From Buttiauxella izardii (lineage in GTDB: Bacteria; Pseudomonadota; Gammaproteobacteria; Enterobacterales; Enterobacteriaceae), in contig NZ_QZWH01000012.1 of the NCBI RefSeq assembly GCF_003601925.1, forward strand, positions 53,162-117,161: a DNA stretch of 64,000 nucleotides, given 5' to 3'. The notes below the pieces were generated by a model that searched no databases, had not been told where the DNA came from, and worked only from the letters and a program-made list of their open reading frames with translations. Below are positions 7,980 through 16,713 of the stretch, one piece after another. The position numbers were made by a program, and so were the translations under genes. Every line of letters begins with the position of its first letter. The first letter of the stretch is position 1.

Positions 7980-9095
7980 TTACCACTCCACCCATTCCCC
8001 GCCACGGTGACTACTCTCGCGCACCGTTTCGATAAACTTCATCCCCGCCAGCCCTTCGGCAATACCTGGCAGAAGCGGCGCATTTCCGCCGCGAATTTTA
8101 ATCGCCGCTTCCCGGTAAATTTGCGCGAATCCTTCCAGATAACCTTCCGGATGCCCGGCGGGTGTACGGCACTGATGGCGCACAGAATCATGGTTATTGA
8201 CGCCGTTACGCGTGACAACGTAACTGTTGCCATGATGAGGGTGGATTTCAAGGATTTCAGGCTGTTGCTGGCGGAAGCTGATGCTCGCCCTGCTGCCGAC
8301 TATACGCAAACGCAGATCGTTCTCGAACCCCGGTGCCACCTGGCTTGCCCATAAACGCCCGCGAGCGCCATTGGCATAGCGCATTTCGGCGTACACTTCG
8401 TCATCCAGCACCCGACCCGGAATGCGCGTCAGCAGTTCGCCACGTACCACTTCCGGCTCCATGCCGCTGACAAACGCCGCCAGCTGCCAGGCGTGGGTGC
8501 CGATGTCGCCAATCGCGCCTGCTCCTGCGAATGCCGGGTTGCCGCGCCAGGACGCTTGTTTGTTATCCGTCAGCTCTAAACGGTCGTTCAGCCAGCCCTG
8601 CAAATACTCCACTTCGATGGCGCGGATATCGCCAATTTCGCTGTTCGCGATGCGAGCGCGGGCTTCACGAACCATCGGCAGTGCGCTGTAGTTATGAGTG
8701 AGAATAAAGTGGCGGCCTGTGCGGTCGATAACCTGTGCCAGTTCCTGCGCTTCAGCCAGCGTAACGCCGAGTGGTTTATCACAAATAACGTGAATGCCGT
8801 TTTCCAGAAACACTTTGGCAATCGGCACATGCAGATGGTTTGGCGTGACAATCGACACCACTTCAATGCCGTCTGGCCGAGCATCCTCATGCTGCGCCAT
8901 TTTCTGCCAGTTGGCGTAATTACGTTCATCGGCAATAAACAGCGATTCACCGCTGCGTTTTGCCACTTCCGGTGATGATGAAAATGCCCCGGCGACCAGC
9001 TCAAACTGGTCATCAAGCCGTGCGGCGATACGATGCACGCCGCCAATAAACGAGCCTTCACCGCCGCCAACCATTCCTATACGAAGCCGTTTCAT
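7980..9095 (-). CDS. Gfo/Idh/MocA-family dehydrogenase
   Basis: A 371-residue NAD(P)-dependent oxidoreductase. The Rossmann nucleotide-binding loop is GMVGGGEGSFIG at about 7-18, and the conserved E/DKP motif is in CDKPLG near 105. The C-terminal half is the alpha/beta substrate domain, including GAIGDIGTHAWQLA. Strong GGAGG site before ATG. It is the last gene of a four-gene operon with a TIM-barrel isomerase, another dehydrogenase of the same family and an MFS transporter. Family members oxidise or reduce sugars, inositols or their derivatives. The pairing of two such enzymes around one TIM-barrel protein resembles 3-keto-sugar pathways; the substrate is unknown. Confidence 0.88.
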   Translation of the reverse strand: MKRLRIGMVGGGEGSFIGGVHRIAARLDDQFELVAGAFSSSPEVAKRSGESLFIADERNYANWQKMAQHEDARPDGIEVVSIVTPNHLHVPIAKVFLENGIHVICDKPLGVTLAEAQELAQVIDRTGRHFILTHNYSALPMVREARARIANSEIGDIRAIEVEYLQGWLNDRLELTDNKQASWRGNPAFAGAGAIGDIGTHAWQLAAFVSGMEPEVVRGELLTRIPGRVLDDEVYAEMRYANGARGRLWASQVAPGFENDLRLRIVGSRASISFRQQQPEILEIHPHHGNSYVVTRNGVNNHDSVRHQCRTPAGHPEGYLEGFAQIYREAAIKIRGGNAPLLPGIAEGLAGMKFIETVRESSHRGGEWVEW

Positions 9096-9097
9096 GG

Positions 9098-10156
9098 TTA
9101 ATCCTCCAGCCCGAGCATGCGACGCACCGCAGACTTTTCGCTCTCATGCATCGCAAAGTCGTCAAAAGCATAATCGGCAACCGGAATAATATGGTCGGAG
9201 ATAAATTTGGCTCCTTCGCGCGCCCCCGCCTCGCCTGATTTCAGGCAACACTCCCATTCAAGCGTAGCCCATCCGTCATAGTCATATTGCGCCAGTTTGC
9301 TGAAGATGCCGTTGAAATTGACCTGCCCGTCGCCCAATGAACGGAACCGCCCAGGCCGCTCCATCCACGGCTGATACCCGGCATAAACACCACTTTTTGC
9401 CGACGGTAAAAACTCCGCGTCTTTGACGTGAAAGGCTTTAATTCTCGCGTGATAGTGGTCGATAAAACCGAGGTAATCCATATGTTGCAGCAGCATATGG
9501 CTTGGATCGTAAAGTATGTTGCAGCGCGGATGGTGATCAACCAGCGCCAGAAAACGCTCAAACGTGACGCCATCATGCAAATCTTCGCCGGGATGCAGCT
9601 CAAAACAAACATCAACGCCCGCTTCATCAAAAGCATTTAGAATCGGCAACCAGCGGGCGGCGAGCTCACGAAATGCCTCGTCGATTAACTGCTCGTTACG
9701 CGGTGGCCACGGGTAAAAATAAGGCCAGGCCAGCGCGCCGGAAAACGTCGCGTGAGCTTTTAGCCCTAAGTTTTGCGAAGCGCGAGCGGCATGTTTCAGG
9801 CTGCTTACCGCCCATTGCTGGCGAGCGGCTGCATCGTTTGCCAATTCTGGCGGTGCAAATCCTGCAAAAGCGGCGTCATAAGCTGGATGCACAGCAACCA
9901 ACTGCCCTTGCAAATGTGTGGAAAGTTCGCTGATTTCCAGCCCGATATTGCTTAATACGCTGCGAATTTGTGCGCAGTATTCCGGGCTTTCGGCGGCTTT
10001 GGCAAGGTCAAAAATATGCGGCAAATGGGTTGGCAATTGCACCGCTTTATAGCCCAAACCCGCCGCCCACGCGGCGAGCGTGTCGAGGGAGTTAAAAGGC
10101 GCTTTGTCGGAAATAAACTGTGAGAGAAATATGGACGGCCCTTTCAGGGTTTTCAT
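9098..10156 (-). CDS. Sugar phosphate isomerase/epimerase-like TIM-barrel protein
   Basis: A 352-residue AP-endonuclease-2/xylose-isomerase-like TIM-barrel protein (IolE/IolI/YcjR superfamily). Likely metal ligands are the Glu in CFELHPGEDLHDG, the Asp/His in YDPSHMLLQ, the His in KAFHVKDAEF and the Glu in TLEWECC. An AAGGAG site precedes the ATG, and the ATG overlaps the upstream stop as TAATG. It ends 2 nt before the next dehydrogenase gene. Known members isomerise, epimerise or dehydrate sugars and keto-inositols. Here it would act between the two dehydrogenases. No closer function can be read from the sequence. Confidence 0.85.
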   Translation of the reverse strand: MKTLKGPSIFLSQFISDKAPFNSLDTLAAWAAGLGYKAVQLPTHLPHIFDLAKAAESPEYCAQIRSVLSNIGLEISELSTHLQGQLVAVHPAYDAAFAGFAPPELANDAAARQQWAVSSLKHAARASQNLGLKAHATFSGALAWPYFYPWPPRNEQLIDEAFRELAARWLPILNAFDEAGVDVCFELHPGEDLHDGVTFERFLALVDHHPRCNILYDPSHMLLQHMDYLGFIDHYHARIKAFHVKDAEFLPSAKSGVYAGYQPWMERPGRFRSLGDGQVNFNGIFSKLAQYDYDGWATLEWECCLKSGEAGAREGAKFISDHIIPVADYAFDDFAMHESEKSAVRRMLGLED

Positions 10157-11244
10157 TACAACATCTCCTTAATCAACACCGTGCGCTGTTCACGCACGGC
10201 AAGGTCAGCGGCCAGTACCACCGCCAGGCTGTCGATCGCCTGCTGCTGATGCTGTGCTAAGTCGAGATCCTCAACAATGGCTCGGGCAAAAAACTGCTGT
10301 TCACGTTGGCATAAAGCAAAATGATCAGGTTCATCGCTGGCACTCAGCCATTCATCCTGGTGGCTAAATTCGCCCTGCGCATTGAGTTCGGCATGATGCA
10401 AACGCAGAGATTCAGTGCGCGTGTGCGCTTCAACGTTAGCCGACTGCCCTTCACCGCCAGCCTCACGAGCCACAATGGAAACCGACCCTTTTGGACCAAT
10501 CACATCCTTAATAAAGAACGCGGTCTGGCTCATCATCGGCCCCCAACCGGCTTCGTACCAGCCAACGGAACCGTCGTTAAAACGCACCTGCAACTGCCCG
10601 TAGTTAAATTGATCGGCTGCGATTTCGTCTGTTAAACGCACGCCAATGGCGCTTACCGATTGCGGGCTGGACTGCGTCATCTGGCACATCACATCGAGAT
10701 AATGCACGCCACAATCGACAATCGGCGAAAGCGACTGCATCAGCATTTTGTGCGTGTGCCAGGCGCTGCCGCTGCTTTGCTGGTTCAGATTCATGCGCAT
10801 CACCAGCGGTTTTCCTAAGCCGTGCGACAGTTCGATAAACCGCTGCCACGCCGGGTGGTGGCGCAAAATATAGCCGACCACCAGTTTCTTGCCGGCCAGC
10901 TTCGCGGTGGCGACAACCCGTTTGGCCCCGCTCACCGTGGTGGCGAGCGGCTTTTCGAGAAAGACATGGCAACCCGCCGCCAGCGCGATTAAAGCCAGCG
11001 CTTCATGGCTATCAGGCCAGGTGGCGATGCACACCGCATCGGCCTGAGTTTCTTTAATCGCCTGCTGTAAATCTTCAAACAATGGAACATCGGTCGCAAG
11101 TTGCGCCCGCAGGCGCACTTTTGAATCGCCGCGAGCCACCAGCCCGCAAAGCGTGAACTCATCCAGATGCTGATACGCCAGGGTGTGGGCAGCCCCCATA
11201 TTCCCACAGCCCACAACCAACACGCGCAGCGGCTTATTTGCCAT
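10156..11244 (-). CDS. Second Gfo/Idh/MocA-family dehydrogenase
   Basis: A 362-residue oxidoreductase with Rossmann loop VVGCGNMGAAH at about 8-18 and the EKP motif in FLEKPLATT near 96. The ATG at 11244 lies inside the transporter gene, overlapping it by 11 nt, with an AAGAAGG site upstream; the reading frame stays open further upstream but only within the transporter gene. It differs clearly in sequence from the dehydrogenase at 7980-9095, so they probably catalyse different steps, for example oxidation of the incoming sugar and reduction of a keto product. Confidence 0.87.
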   Translation of the reverse strand: MANKPLRVLVVGCGNMGAAHTLAYQHLDEFTLCGLVARGDSKVRLRAQLATDVPLFEDLQQAIKETQADAVCIATWPDSHEALALIALAAGCHVFLEKPLATTVSGAKRVVATAKLAGKKLVVGYILRHHPAWQRFIELSHGLGKPLVMRMNLNQQSSGSAWHTHKMLMQSLSPIVDCGVHYLDVMCQMTQSSPQSVSAIGVRLTDEIAADQFNYGQLQVRFNDGSVGWYEAGWGPMMSQTAFFIKDVIGPKGSVSIVAREAGGEGQSANVEAHTRTESLRLHHAELNAQGEFSHQDEWLSASDEPDHFALCQREQQFFARAIVEDLDLAQHQQQAIDSLAVVLAADLAVREQRTVLIKEML

Positions 11245-12481
11245 GCTGCGCACCTTCTTTGTACTTGAAACTAAAGAAGAAGATGGCTGCAATCACTACC
11301 GCCGCAATCGCTGGCATCCACCAGAATTGTTGCCATTGCAGCAAGCCTTCGGCTCCTTGCGCGGTGACGGAACGGTTAAATACCGCGCCGCTGATTTGCG
11401 AACCGATCAACATCCCGAGGCCGTAGGTGAACAGCACCAGCAGGCTTTGTGCTTGCCCTTTCACTTTGTTGCCCGCCACTTTGTCGGTGTAGATAAAGCC
11501 GATGACGAAGAAGAAGTCGTAGCACACTCCGTGCAGAATGATGCCGATGTAGATCATCCAGCGTGTTTCTTCGGTGATACCGAGGGCGAACATAGCGTAA
11601 CGAGCGAACCACGCGAGCATCCCGATCAGCAGCATCATTTTGATGCCCAGACGGCGGAAGAAGAATGGAATCAACAGCATAAACAACAGCTCAGACATCT
11701 GCCCTAATGCCATCACGCCGCTAACGTTCTCGAAGCCAACCGCAGAAATAAACGGAGCGGCGTAAGCGTAGTAAGCCGCCAGAGGAATCGAAATCAGCGT
11801 GGCGCAAATGATAAACACCATGAAATGGCGCTGTTTGAGCAGTGCGAAGGCATCGGCACAAACCAGGTCGCGCATCGACAGCGGTTTGCCACGATCCGGC
11901 GCTGGCGTGTTCGGCAGCGTGAAGCTGTAAATCCCCAACACCACGGAGGCGATGGCTGCCAAAGTGAAGATGCCGGTGCTGTCTGAAAGGCCGCTGGTGC
12001 CGACGATAAGCCCCGCAACAATCCAGCCGATGGTGCCGAACGCACGCACAATCGGGAAGCCTTTTTCGCTGTTTGCCAGGCTATGGAATGCCACGTTATT
12101 GCTCAGCGCGATGGTTGGCATGTAGCACAGCATGTAGGCAAACACGACCCATAGCAGGCCGCTCTGCCCGCTTTCAAACATGCCCGGCAACCACCACAGC
12201 AGCGCCGCGCCGATGAGGTGCAAGACGCCGAGGACTTTTTGCGAAGCGAAGAAACGGTCGACCAACATGCCAAGCACGAACGGCGATAAGATCGAGGCGA
12301 TTGGCCCGGTGGAATACGCGTCACCAATTAACGCGCTCAGGCCGAACTTGCCCATCACCACGCCAAGCGTGACATACCAGGCTCCCCAGACGAAGAACTC
12401 GAGAAACATCATTAACGACAGGCGCGGGATCACCCATTTGTGCGTGACCACTTGCGCTCCAACAGCCGACTGAGAAGACAT
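11234..12481 (-). CDS. MFS transporter, nucleoside:H+ symporter (NHS) family
   Basis: A 415-residue inner-membrane protein with about 12 transmembrane segments, starting with LSLMMFLEFFVWGAWYVTLG, the hallmark opening of the NupG/XapB/YegT family. CCGGAGG precedes the ATG. It is the first gene of the operon and faces a divergent LacI regulator. NupG and XapB carry nucleosides, but YegT-type relatives in sugar operons are thought to carry other polyols or glycosides. With dehydrogenases and an isomerase downstream and no nucleosidase, a sugar or glycoside substrate is more likely here. Confidence 0.88.
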   Translation of the reverse strand: MSSQSAVGAQVVTHKWVIPRLSLMMFLEFFVWGAWYVTLGVVMGKFGLSALIGDAYSTGPIASILSPFVLGMLVDRFFASQKVLGVLHLIGAALLWWLPGMFESGQSGLLWVVFAYMLCYMPTIALSNNVAFHSLANSEKGFPIVRAFGTIGWIVAGLIVGTSGLSDSTGIFTLAAIASVVLGIYSFTLPNTPAPDRGKPLSMRDLVCADAFALLKQRHFMVFIICATLISIPLAAYYAYAAPFISAVGFENVSGVMALGQMSELLFMLLIPFFFRRLGIKMMLLIGMLAWFARYAMFALGITEETRWMIYIGIILHGVCYDFFFVIGFIYTDKVAGNKVKGQAQSLLVLFTYGLGMLIGSQISGAVFNRSVTAQGAEGLLQWQQFWWMPAIAAVVIAAIFFFSFKYKEGAQHGK

Positions 12482-12527
12482 AGATCCTCCGGGACAGAGT
12501 ATTGATTTAAGGGTAAGAGGTTATTTT

Positions 12528-12573
12528 TGTAATCGATTACATTAACGTTTCATTAAAAATGTAATCGATTTCA
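12528..12573. promoter_or_regulatory. Two LacI-type operators
   Basis: A perfect 14-bp palindrome TGTAATCGATTACA (12528-12541) and a second copy TGTAATCGATTTCA (12560-12573) have centres 32 bp apart, about three helical turns on the same face. They lie between the MFS start (12481) and the divergent lacI-type gene (12667). The central CG is typical of LacI-family operators. Confidence 0.85.
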
Positions 12574-12666
12574 GAAGGACTTCCATCATGCTGATGAATT
12601 ATTTGATACCATTGATTGAAATCTGGAATGTGGTTCACATTTCAACCGATCGTGCGAAGGATCAAC

Positions 12667-13638
12667 ATGTCGATAGATAAAGTGGCGCGCATTGCCGGTG
12701 TTTCCACCGCGACCGTATCCCGCGTTTTGAACGGCAACCCCGCCGTGAAACCGGACACGCGCGACAAAGTGCTGGCGGCGATTGAAGCTTGTGAATATCA
12801 ACCTAACTTGCTGGCGCGCCAGTTGCGCACGTCCCGCAGCCGCATGTTGCTGGTGCTGGTGTCGAACATCACCAACCCCTTCTGCGCCCGCGTGGTGCGT
12901 GGCATTGAAGAGGAAGCGGAAAAGCACGGTTACCACATTCTGCTGTGTAATTCTGAATCGCGCCTCACACGCGAGTCGGCCTATTTGCGCCTGTTGAGCG
13001 GCAAAGTGGTCGACGGCGTAATCACCATGGATGCCATCAGTTGCTTGCCCGGACTGACGACACTAATTGGCGATTCGCCGTGGGTGCAATGCGGTGAAGG
13101 CGATCCGGGTTATCGCGCTTCGTCTGTCACTATTGATAACTTTAAAGCGGCGGCGGCGGCTGTTGATCACCTTGCAACGTCAGGCTACAAGCGTATTGCG
13201 CTGATTAACGGCGATTTGCGCTATCTCTATTCCCAACAGCGTGAAGCGGGCTATCGCGCCGCCTGCGGTAAGAACTGGCAGGCGGTGGTTTACGCCGATA
13301 GCCTGGAATATCAGGCTGGCGTGCAGGCGATGGCGGAGTTGTTCACCATGCCGGAACCGCCGGATGCGGTATTTGCGATTTCCGATGCGCTTGCTGGTGG
13401 CGCAATGCATTACGCGCACGAGCAAGGCTTGCGGGTGCCGGAAGATGTGGCCGTGATGGGCTTTGATGGCGTGCCGTTTGGCTCGGTGACTTATCCCCCA
13501 CTGACGACGATTGAACAACCGATGCATCAGCTTGGCGTGCGCAGTGTGCAATTGTTGCTGGAGCGGATTGATAACCCGGAAGCTGAAACCGTGAATGAGA
13601 TTCTGGACTGGAAATTATTGGTGCGGGGATCGGTGTAG
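12667..13638 (+). CDS. LacI-family transcription regulator
   Basis: 323 residues. The helix-turn-helix and hinge are at 1-60 (IDKVARIAGVSTATVSRVLNG ... LLARQLRTSRS), followed by a periplasmic-binding-protein-like effector domain with VLVSNITNPFCARVV and a terminal LTTIEQP segment. The ATG at 12667 has AAGGA 8 nt upstream and starts exactly at the canonical HTH; an earlier in-frame start would add 17 unrelated residues. It is divergent from the sugar operon and close to two operators, so it is likely the local repressor, responding to a sugar or an intermediate. Confidence 0.92.
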   Translation: MSIDKVARIAGVSTATVSRVLNGNPAVKPDTRDKVLAAIEACEYQPNLLARQLRTSRSRMLLVLVSNITNPFCARVVRGIEEEAEKHGYHILLCNSESRLTRESAYLRLLSGKVVDGVITMDAISCLPGLTTLIGDSPWVQCGEGDPGYRASSVTIDNFKAAAAAVDHLATSGYKRIALINGDLRYLYSQQREAGYRAACGKNWQAVVYADSLEYQAGVQAMAELFTMPEPPDAVFAISDALAGGAMHYAHEQGLRVPEDVAVMGFDGVPFGSVTYPPLTTIEQPMHQLGVRSVQLLLERIDNPEAETVNEILDWKLLVRGSV

Positions 13639-13660
13639 TTTTATTTGGCAAAAATATAAA

Positions 13661-13680
13661 CGCTGAATCTGGATTCAGCG
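13661..13680. terminator. Bidirectional terminator hairpin
   Basis: A perfect palindrome CGCTGAATC-TG-GATTCAGCG lies between two convergent genes. An AT-rich run on its left gives U-rich RNA for the minus-strand gene. Confidence 0.7.
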
Positions 13681-13696
13681 CTTTACTGATATTCCG

Positions 13697-14122
13697 TTAT
13701 TGATAATCAATAATCCCGACCTGCTTCGCCATAAATAACTCATTGCGTTCGACAATTTCTTCAACCACTTTCCCTTCGGGATTAAAACGGAAATAAGTCA
13801 GTGCCGTCCAGGTGACATCTTTCCCATGAACATCAAAGCCATGCCAGGTATTAGAACCGCGCGCGACATGCTTCAAATGAACCACCACCACATTATCAGT
13901 CACCACTTCTTTACTGAATGTCGTTTCAATAGATTCATAGCGGTTAATAACATGTTCAAGCAGTGCATTTTTAAAATTTTCTACGCCATGAATCGGTGCG
14001 TCACAATCAGGACGATGAATAATAACGTCTTTATCAAAATATTCTTTTACACGCTCAGCATCTTTTCCATCAACGCAATATTTGAAGTATTTTTTCACTG
14101 TTTCAAGATTATTTAAGCTCAT
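13697..14122 (-). CDS. SnoaL/NTF2-like fold protein
   Basis: A 141-residue protein of the SnoaL-like (NTF2 fold) superfamily: YFKYCVDGKDAERVKEYFDKDVIIHRPDCDAPIHGVENFKNALLEHVINRYESIETTF, with HGFDVHGKDVTWTALTYFRF in the second half. Members are small cyclases, isomerases or hydrolases, or have no enzyme activity. The ATG at 14122 follows a GGAG-like site; the frame stays open upstream but without conserved sequence. It is divergent from a LysR gene that probably controls it. No specific function can be assigned. Confidence 0.72.
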   Translation of the reverse strand: MSLNNLETVKKYFKYCVDGKDAERVKEYFDKDVIIHRPDCDAPIHGVENFKNALLEHVINRYESIETTFSKEVVTDNVVVVHLKHVARGSNTWHGFDVHGKDVTWTALTYFRFNPEGKVVEEIVERNELFMAKQVGIIDYQ

Positions 14123-14225
14123 CGCAATAACTCCTGGTCGATTAATTAAAATCAAGTATAAGGAGGTTTGTGATATTCGTAAATAACATATATATTGCAT
14201 GTGGTATGCAAAAAATGGATATCTT

Positions 14226-15161
14226 ATGAAACTCGACAGACTGGAACGCTGGGCAACCGTCAGGCATTTTCGCCTGGCCATCGCCCTCTTCGAATACGGC
14301 AGTGTTCTTCACGCGTCACGTTCGCTGAATGTCTCGCAACCTACGGCCAGTAAGCTACTGCTCGATCTGGAAGATGCAGTCGGCGCAAAACTATTCTTAA
14401 GAAATCGCCGGGGAGTGACGCCCACTGAGCTGGGACGTGCGTTTGTGGACCGTAGCAAAATGGTGCTGGCACAACTCGACCATGTCTCGCAGGCAATCAG
14501 TGCACTGGGAACGGGCCATGCCGGAAAAGTGGCTATTGGCAGTTTATTAACCGGGTCGAGTTATCTGGTTCCGGCGGCGATTGCAAAATTAAGCATTTCA
14601 CGCCCGGATATTCGCATTAAAATTATCGAAGGTGTCAGCGGAGAGTTATTACCGCGCCTGCTTTCTGGTGAACTGGATTTTTTAATTGGTCGATTATCTG
14701 ATATTAGTTCCAGCGCGGTGGTTTCTCAGGAAGCCTTATTTAGTGAAAATGCTATAGTTGTCGCCCGCAAAGGTCATCCACTGGAACAAAATCCGCATGC
14801 CACCCTTGAGGAATTAAAAAAGGAAGCATGGATATTACCGCCAGTTGAAACCACTTTACGTAAGCAATTTGATCATACCTTTTACAATGAAAATATCGAT
14901 CCGCCCCACGCCACTATCGAGACGGTTTCATTTTTCAATATATTATGGCTATTAAAAAAGACGGATTTATTAGGTATTCTGCCGCAGTCCATCGTAACGG
15001 ATATAACTTATAGTAATGATCTTGTGCGCTTGCCGTCATTTGAACCGCTGATTCTGGAGCAGATTGGTATTTCCCGGTTAATGGGAACTGAACTCTCACC
15101 TGCGGCAACGGCGCTGGTGGAGTCCATTCGGAATGTGATGGCAAGTTCATCGGCGGAATAA
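14226..15161 (+). CDS. LysR-family regulator (GbpR-like)
   Basis: 311 residues. N-terminal winged HTH (AIALFEYGSVLHASRSLNVSQPTASKLLLDLEDAVG near 20-54) and LysR substrate-binding domain with LLTGSSYLVPAAIAKL and LSGELDFLIGRL. The arrangement HFRLAIALFEYGSVLHAS resembles GbpR-type LysR regulators. The ATG at 14226 is chosen by alignment with the family; an ATG nine codons earlier is possible and neither has a strong ribosome site. The neighbouring divergent SnoaL-like gene is the likely target. Confidence 0.88.
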   Translation: MKLDRLERWATVRHFRLAIALFEYGSVLHASRSLNVSQPTASKLLLDLEDAVGAKLFLRNRRGVTPTELGRAFVDRSKMVLAQLDHVSQAISALGTGHAGKVAIGSLLTGSSYLVPAAIAKLSISRPDIRIKIIEGVSGELLPRLLSGELDFLIGRLSDISSSAVVSQEALFSENAIVVARKGHPLEQNPHATLEELKKEAWILPPVETTLRKQFDHTFYNENIDPPHATIETVSFFNILWLLKKTDLLGILPQSIVTDITYSNDLVRLPSFEPLILEQIGISRLMGTELSPAATALVESIRNVMASSSAE

Positions 15162-15163
15162 CT

Positions 15164-15189
15164 TAGGGGCAACGGTGCCGTTGCCCCTA
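15164..15189. terminator. Perfect 12-bp hairpin between convergent genes
   Basis: TAGGGGCAACGG-TG-CCGTTGCCCCTA with no mismatch, 2 nt after the LysR stop and 5 nt from the stop of the convergent gene. It probably ends both transcripts, although it lacks a long U-run. Confidence 0.75.
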
Positions 15190-15194
15190 GAAAA

Positions 15195-16553
15195 CTAATT
15201 CAACGCTTCCGGCAACTTAATCACCCACAGCTCATTTTGTGACTCCGGTTTTTCCAGCGGTTTTAACGAGATTTTGGTCGCCACTTCTTTGCCGTCGCGG
15301 GTCAAATGGCCTTTGCCATCCACTTCATAATCGTCGGCTTTTTTCGCATCGGCATCCGGGTTTTCCAGCAACGGTTGCAGGCCGAAATCGTTGTCATTGA
15401 TCACCGCAATGGTCTGGTTATCAATCAGCGTCATGCCTTCGGCTTTCTCCTGCTGCCAACCCAATTTGCGCAAATCGACAACTTCTTTTTTCTCCGCCAG
15501 TTTGATGCCACGCGCTTTCAATTGTGCGGCATCGTCAAACTCAGGGGCTTTTTCTTTATCGAAACTGCTTAAATCGCTCGCCTGGCTGAGATCAACCACA
15601 TACACCAGGTTGCGCATCACTTTGTTTTTATCGCCGCCCTGTTCGATTAACAGCAGGCGGTTGTTATCGAGCGCGACGATATCGCCGATTTTGGCGTCTT
15701 TGGCCTTTTTATAAACCTCAACGTCAATCGGGTAGCCGTACATTTCAGTTTTGCCGGTTTCCGGGTTGAAGCTCACCAGGCGGGTAAACTGGGCCGTATT
15801 TTTAGTTTTGCCATCGATATCCAGGGTACTTTGCACCGCCGCGATAATACGCCCGTCTGGCATACGCGTGATGCCTTCAAAGCCACGGTTGGCCTGACGC
15901 CATTTGATAATGTTTGGCAAACCGCCCGCCACGCCCTGCTCGCCTTGTTCCGCCTGCGGGCCGTGCTTTTTGAGGATTTTGCCATTGCTGTCGATATTGA
16001 TAATGAACGGGCCGTATTCATCGCACAGCCAGTAACCGCCTTTGCCGTCTGGCGTGATGCCTTCGGTATCCAGCCCGCGTTTATCGCTCGGCAGTTGCTG
16101 CAATGTGTCGCTCAGGGCGATTTCATTGGTCGCGCCAATCAATCCTTCCGGTAACGGCAAGCCGCTAATTGGGCCGTTTTCATCATGTAATGCGTGGGCA
16201 TCGCTAGCCTCGGCTTTGCCGTCGACCACGCGGATGGTCATCAGCAATGGCGTGAATTTCGGATTGGCAAAAATCTTCGAGTCCTTTTTGCCTGATTTCG
16301 GTGAATCGGCATTGGGGCCGCGATCGGTTACTGTCGCGAACACCAGCGCATCGCCATCTTTACGGACAAATTGCAGCCCTGAACCCACGCCAACGGGCAG
16401 GCCATTTGGGAAGTTTTCGGCGTATGTGCCTTTGTATTCGACATGGTCGCCCTGCGGGAAGGTGACAACGTAACGATCAATTTGCGGCTCCGCCGCCTGG
16501 CTTGCCAGAGAAAAAAGTGAGGTCAATAACAGCGCAAAAGGTTTTAATTTCAT
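15195..16553 (-). CDS. Secreted esterase/phytase-like beta-propeller protein
   Basis: 452 residues with a Sec signal peptide (MKLKPFALLLTSLFSLASQA, cleavage after SQAA). The body matches the 'esterase-like activity of phytase' family (PF13449): VTDRGPNADSP, DTEGITPDGKGGYWLCDEYGPFI, NRGFEGITRMPDGRIIAAVQSTLD, LLLIEQGGDKNKV. These are acidic, Gly/Asp-rich blades of a propeller. It is probably periplasmic. Phosphatase or esterase activity is suggested by the family name but rarely shown. The ATG at 16553 begins the signal peptide; the frame extends nine codons further without a better start. Confidence 0.82.
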   Translation of the reverse strand: MKLKPFALLLTSLFSLASQAAEPQIDRYVVTFPQGDHVEYKGTYAENFPNGLPVGVGSGLQFVRKDGDALVFATVTDRGPNADSPKSGKKDSKIFANPKFTPLLMTIRVVDGKAEASDAHALHDENGPISGLPLPEGLIGATNEIALSDTLQQLPSDKRGLDTEGITPDGKGGYWLCDEYGPFIINIDSNGKILKKHGPQAEQGEQGVAGGLPNIIKWRQANRGFEGITRMPDGRIIAAVQSTLDIDGKTKNTAQFTRLVSFNPETGKTEMYGYPIDVEVYKKAKDAKIGDIVALDNNRLLLIEQGGDKNKVMRNLVYVVDLSQASDLSSFDKEKAPEFDDAAQLKARGIKLAEKKEVVDLRKLGWQQEKAEGMTLIDNQTIAVINDNDFGLQPLLENPDADAKKADDYEVDGKGHLTRDGKEVATKISLKPLEKPESQNELWVIKLPEALN

Positions 16554-16629
16554 GATGTTCGCATCCCTTATTTTGGTCATCGATTTATAAAGCAGCCTTA
16601 TGACAGAAATATGACGGAAATAAGTCCGC

Positions 16630-16656
16630 TAAATTTCCCGCTCCAAATGCCGATAA
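16630..16656 (+). promoter_or_regulatory. FliA (sigma-28) flagellar-class promoter
   Basis: TAAATTTC at 16630-16637, an 11-nt spacer, then GCCGATAA at 16649-16656: an essentially full match to the FliA consensus (TAAAGTTT-N11-GCCGATAA). It is 57 bp upstream of the chemoreceptor start, which places that gene in the late flagellar regulon. Confidence 0.9.
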
Positions 16657-16713
16657 CCCTGTCAGTGCTGGCTGAAACGAGTCAGGTCATTTTTATAAAC
16701 ATAAGGGTTTCGT

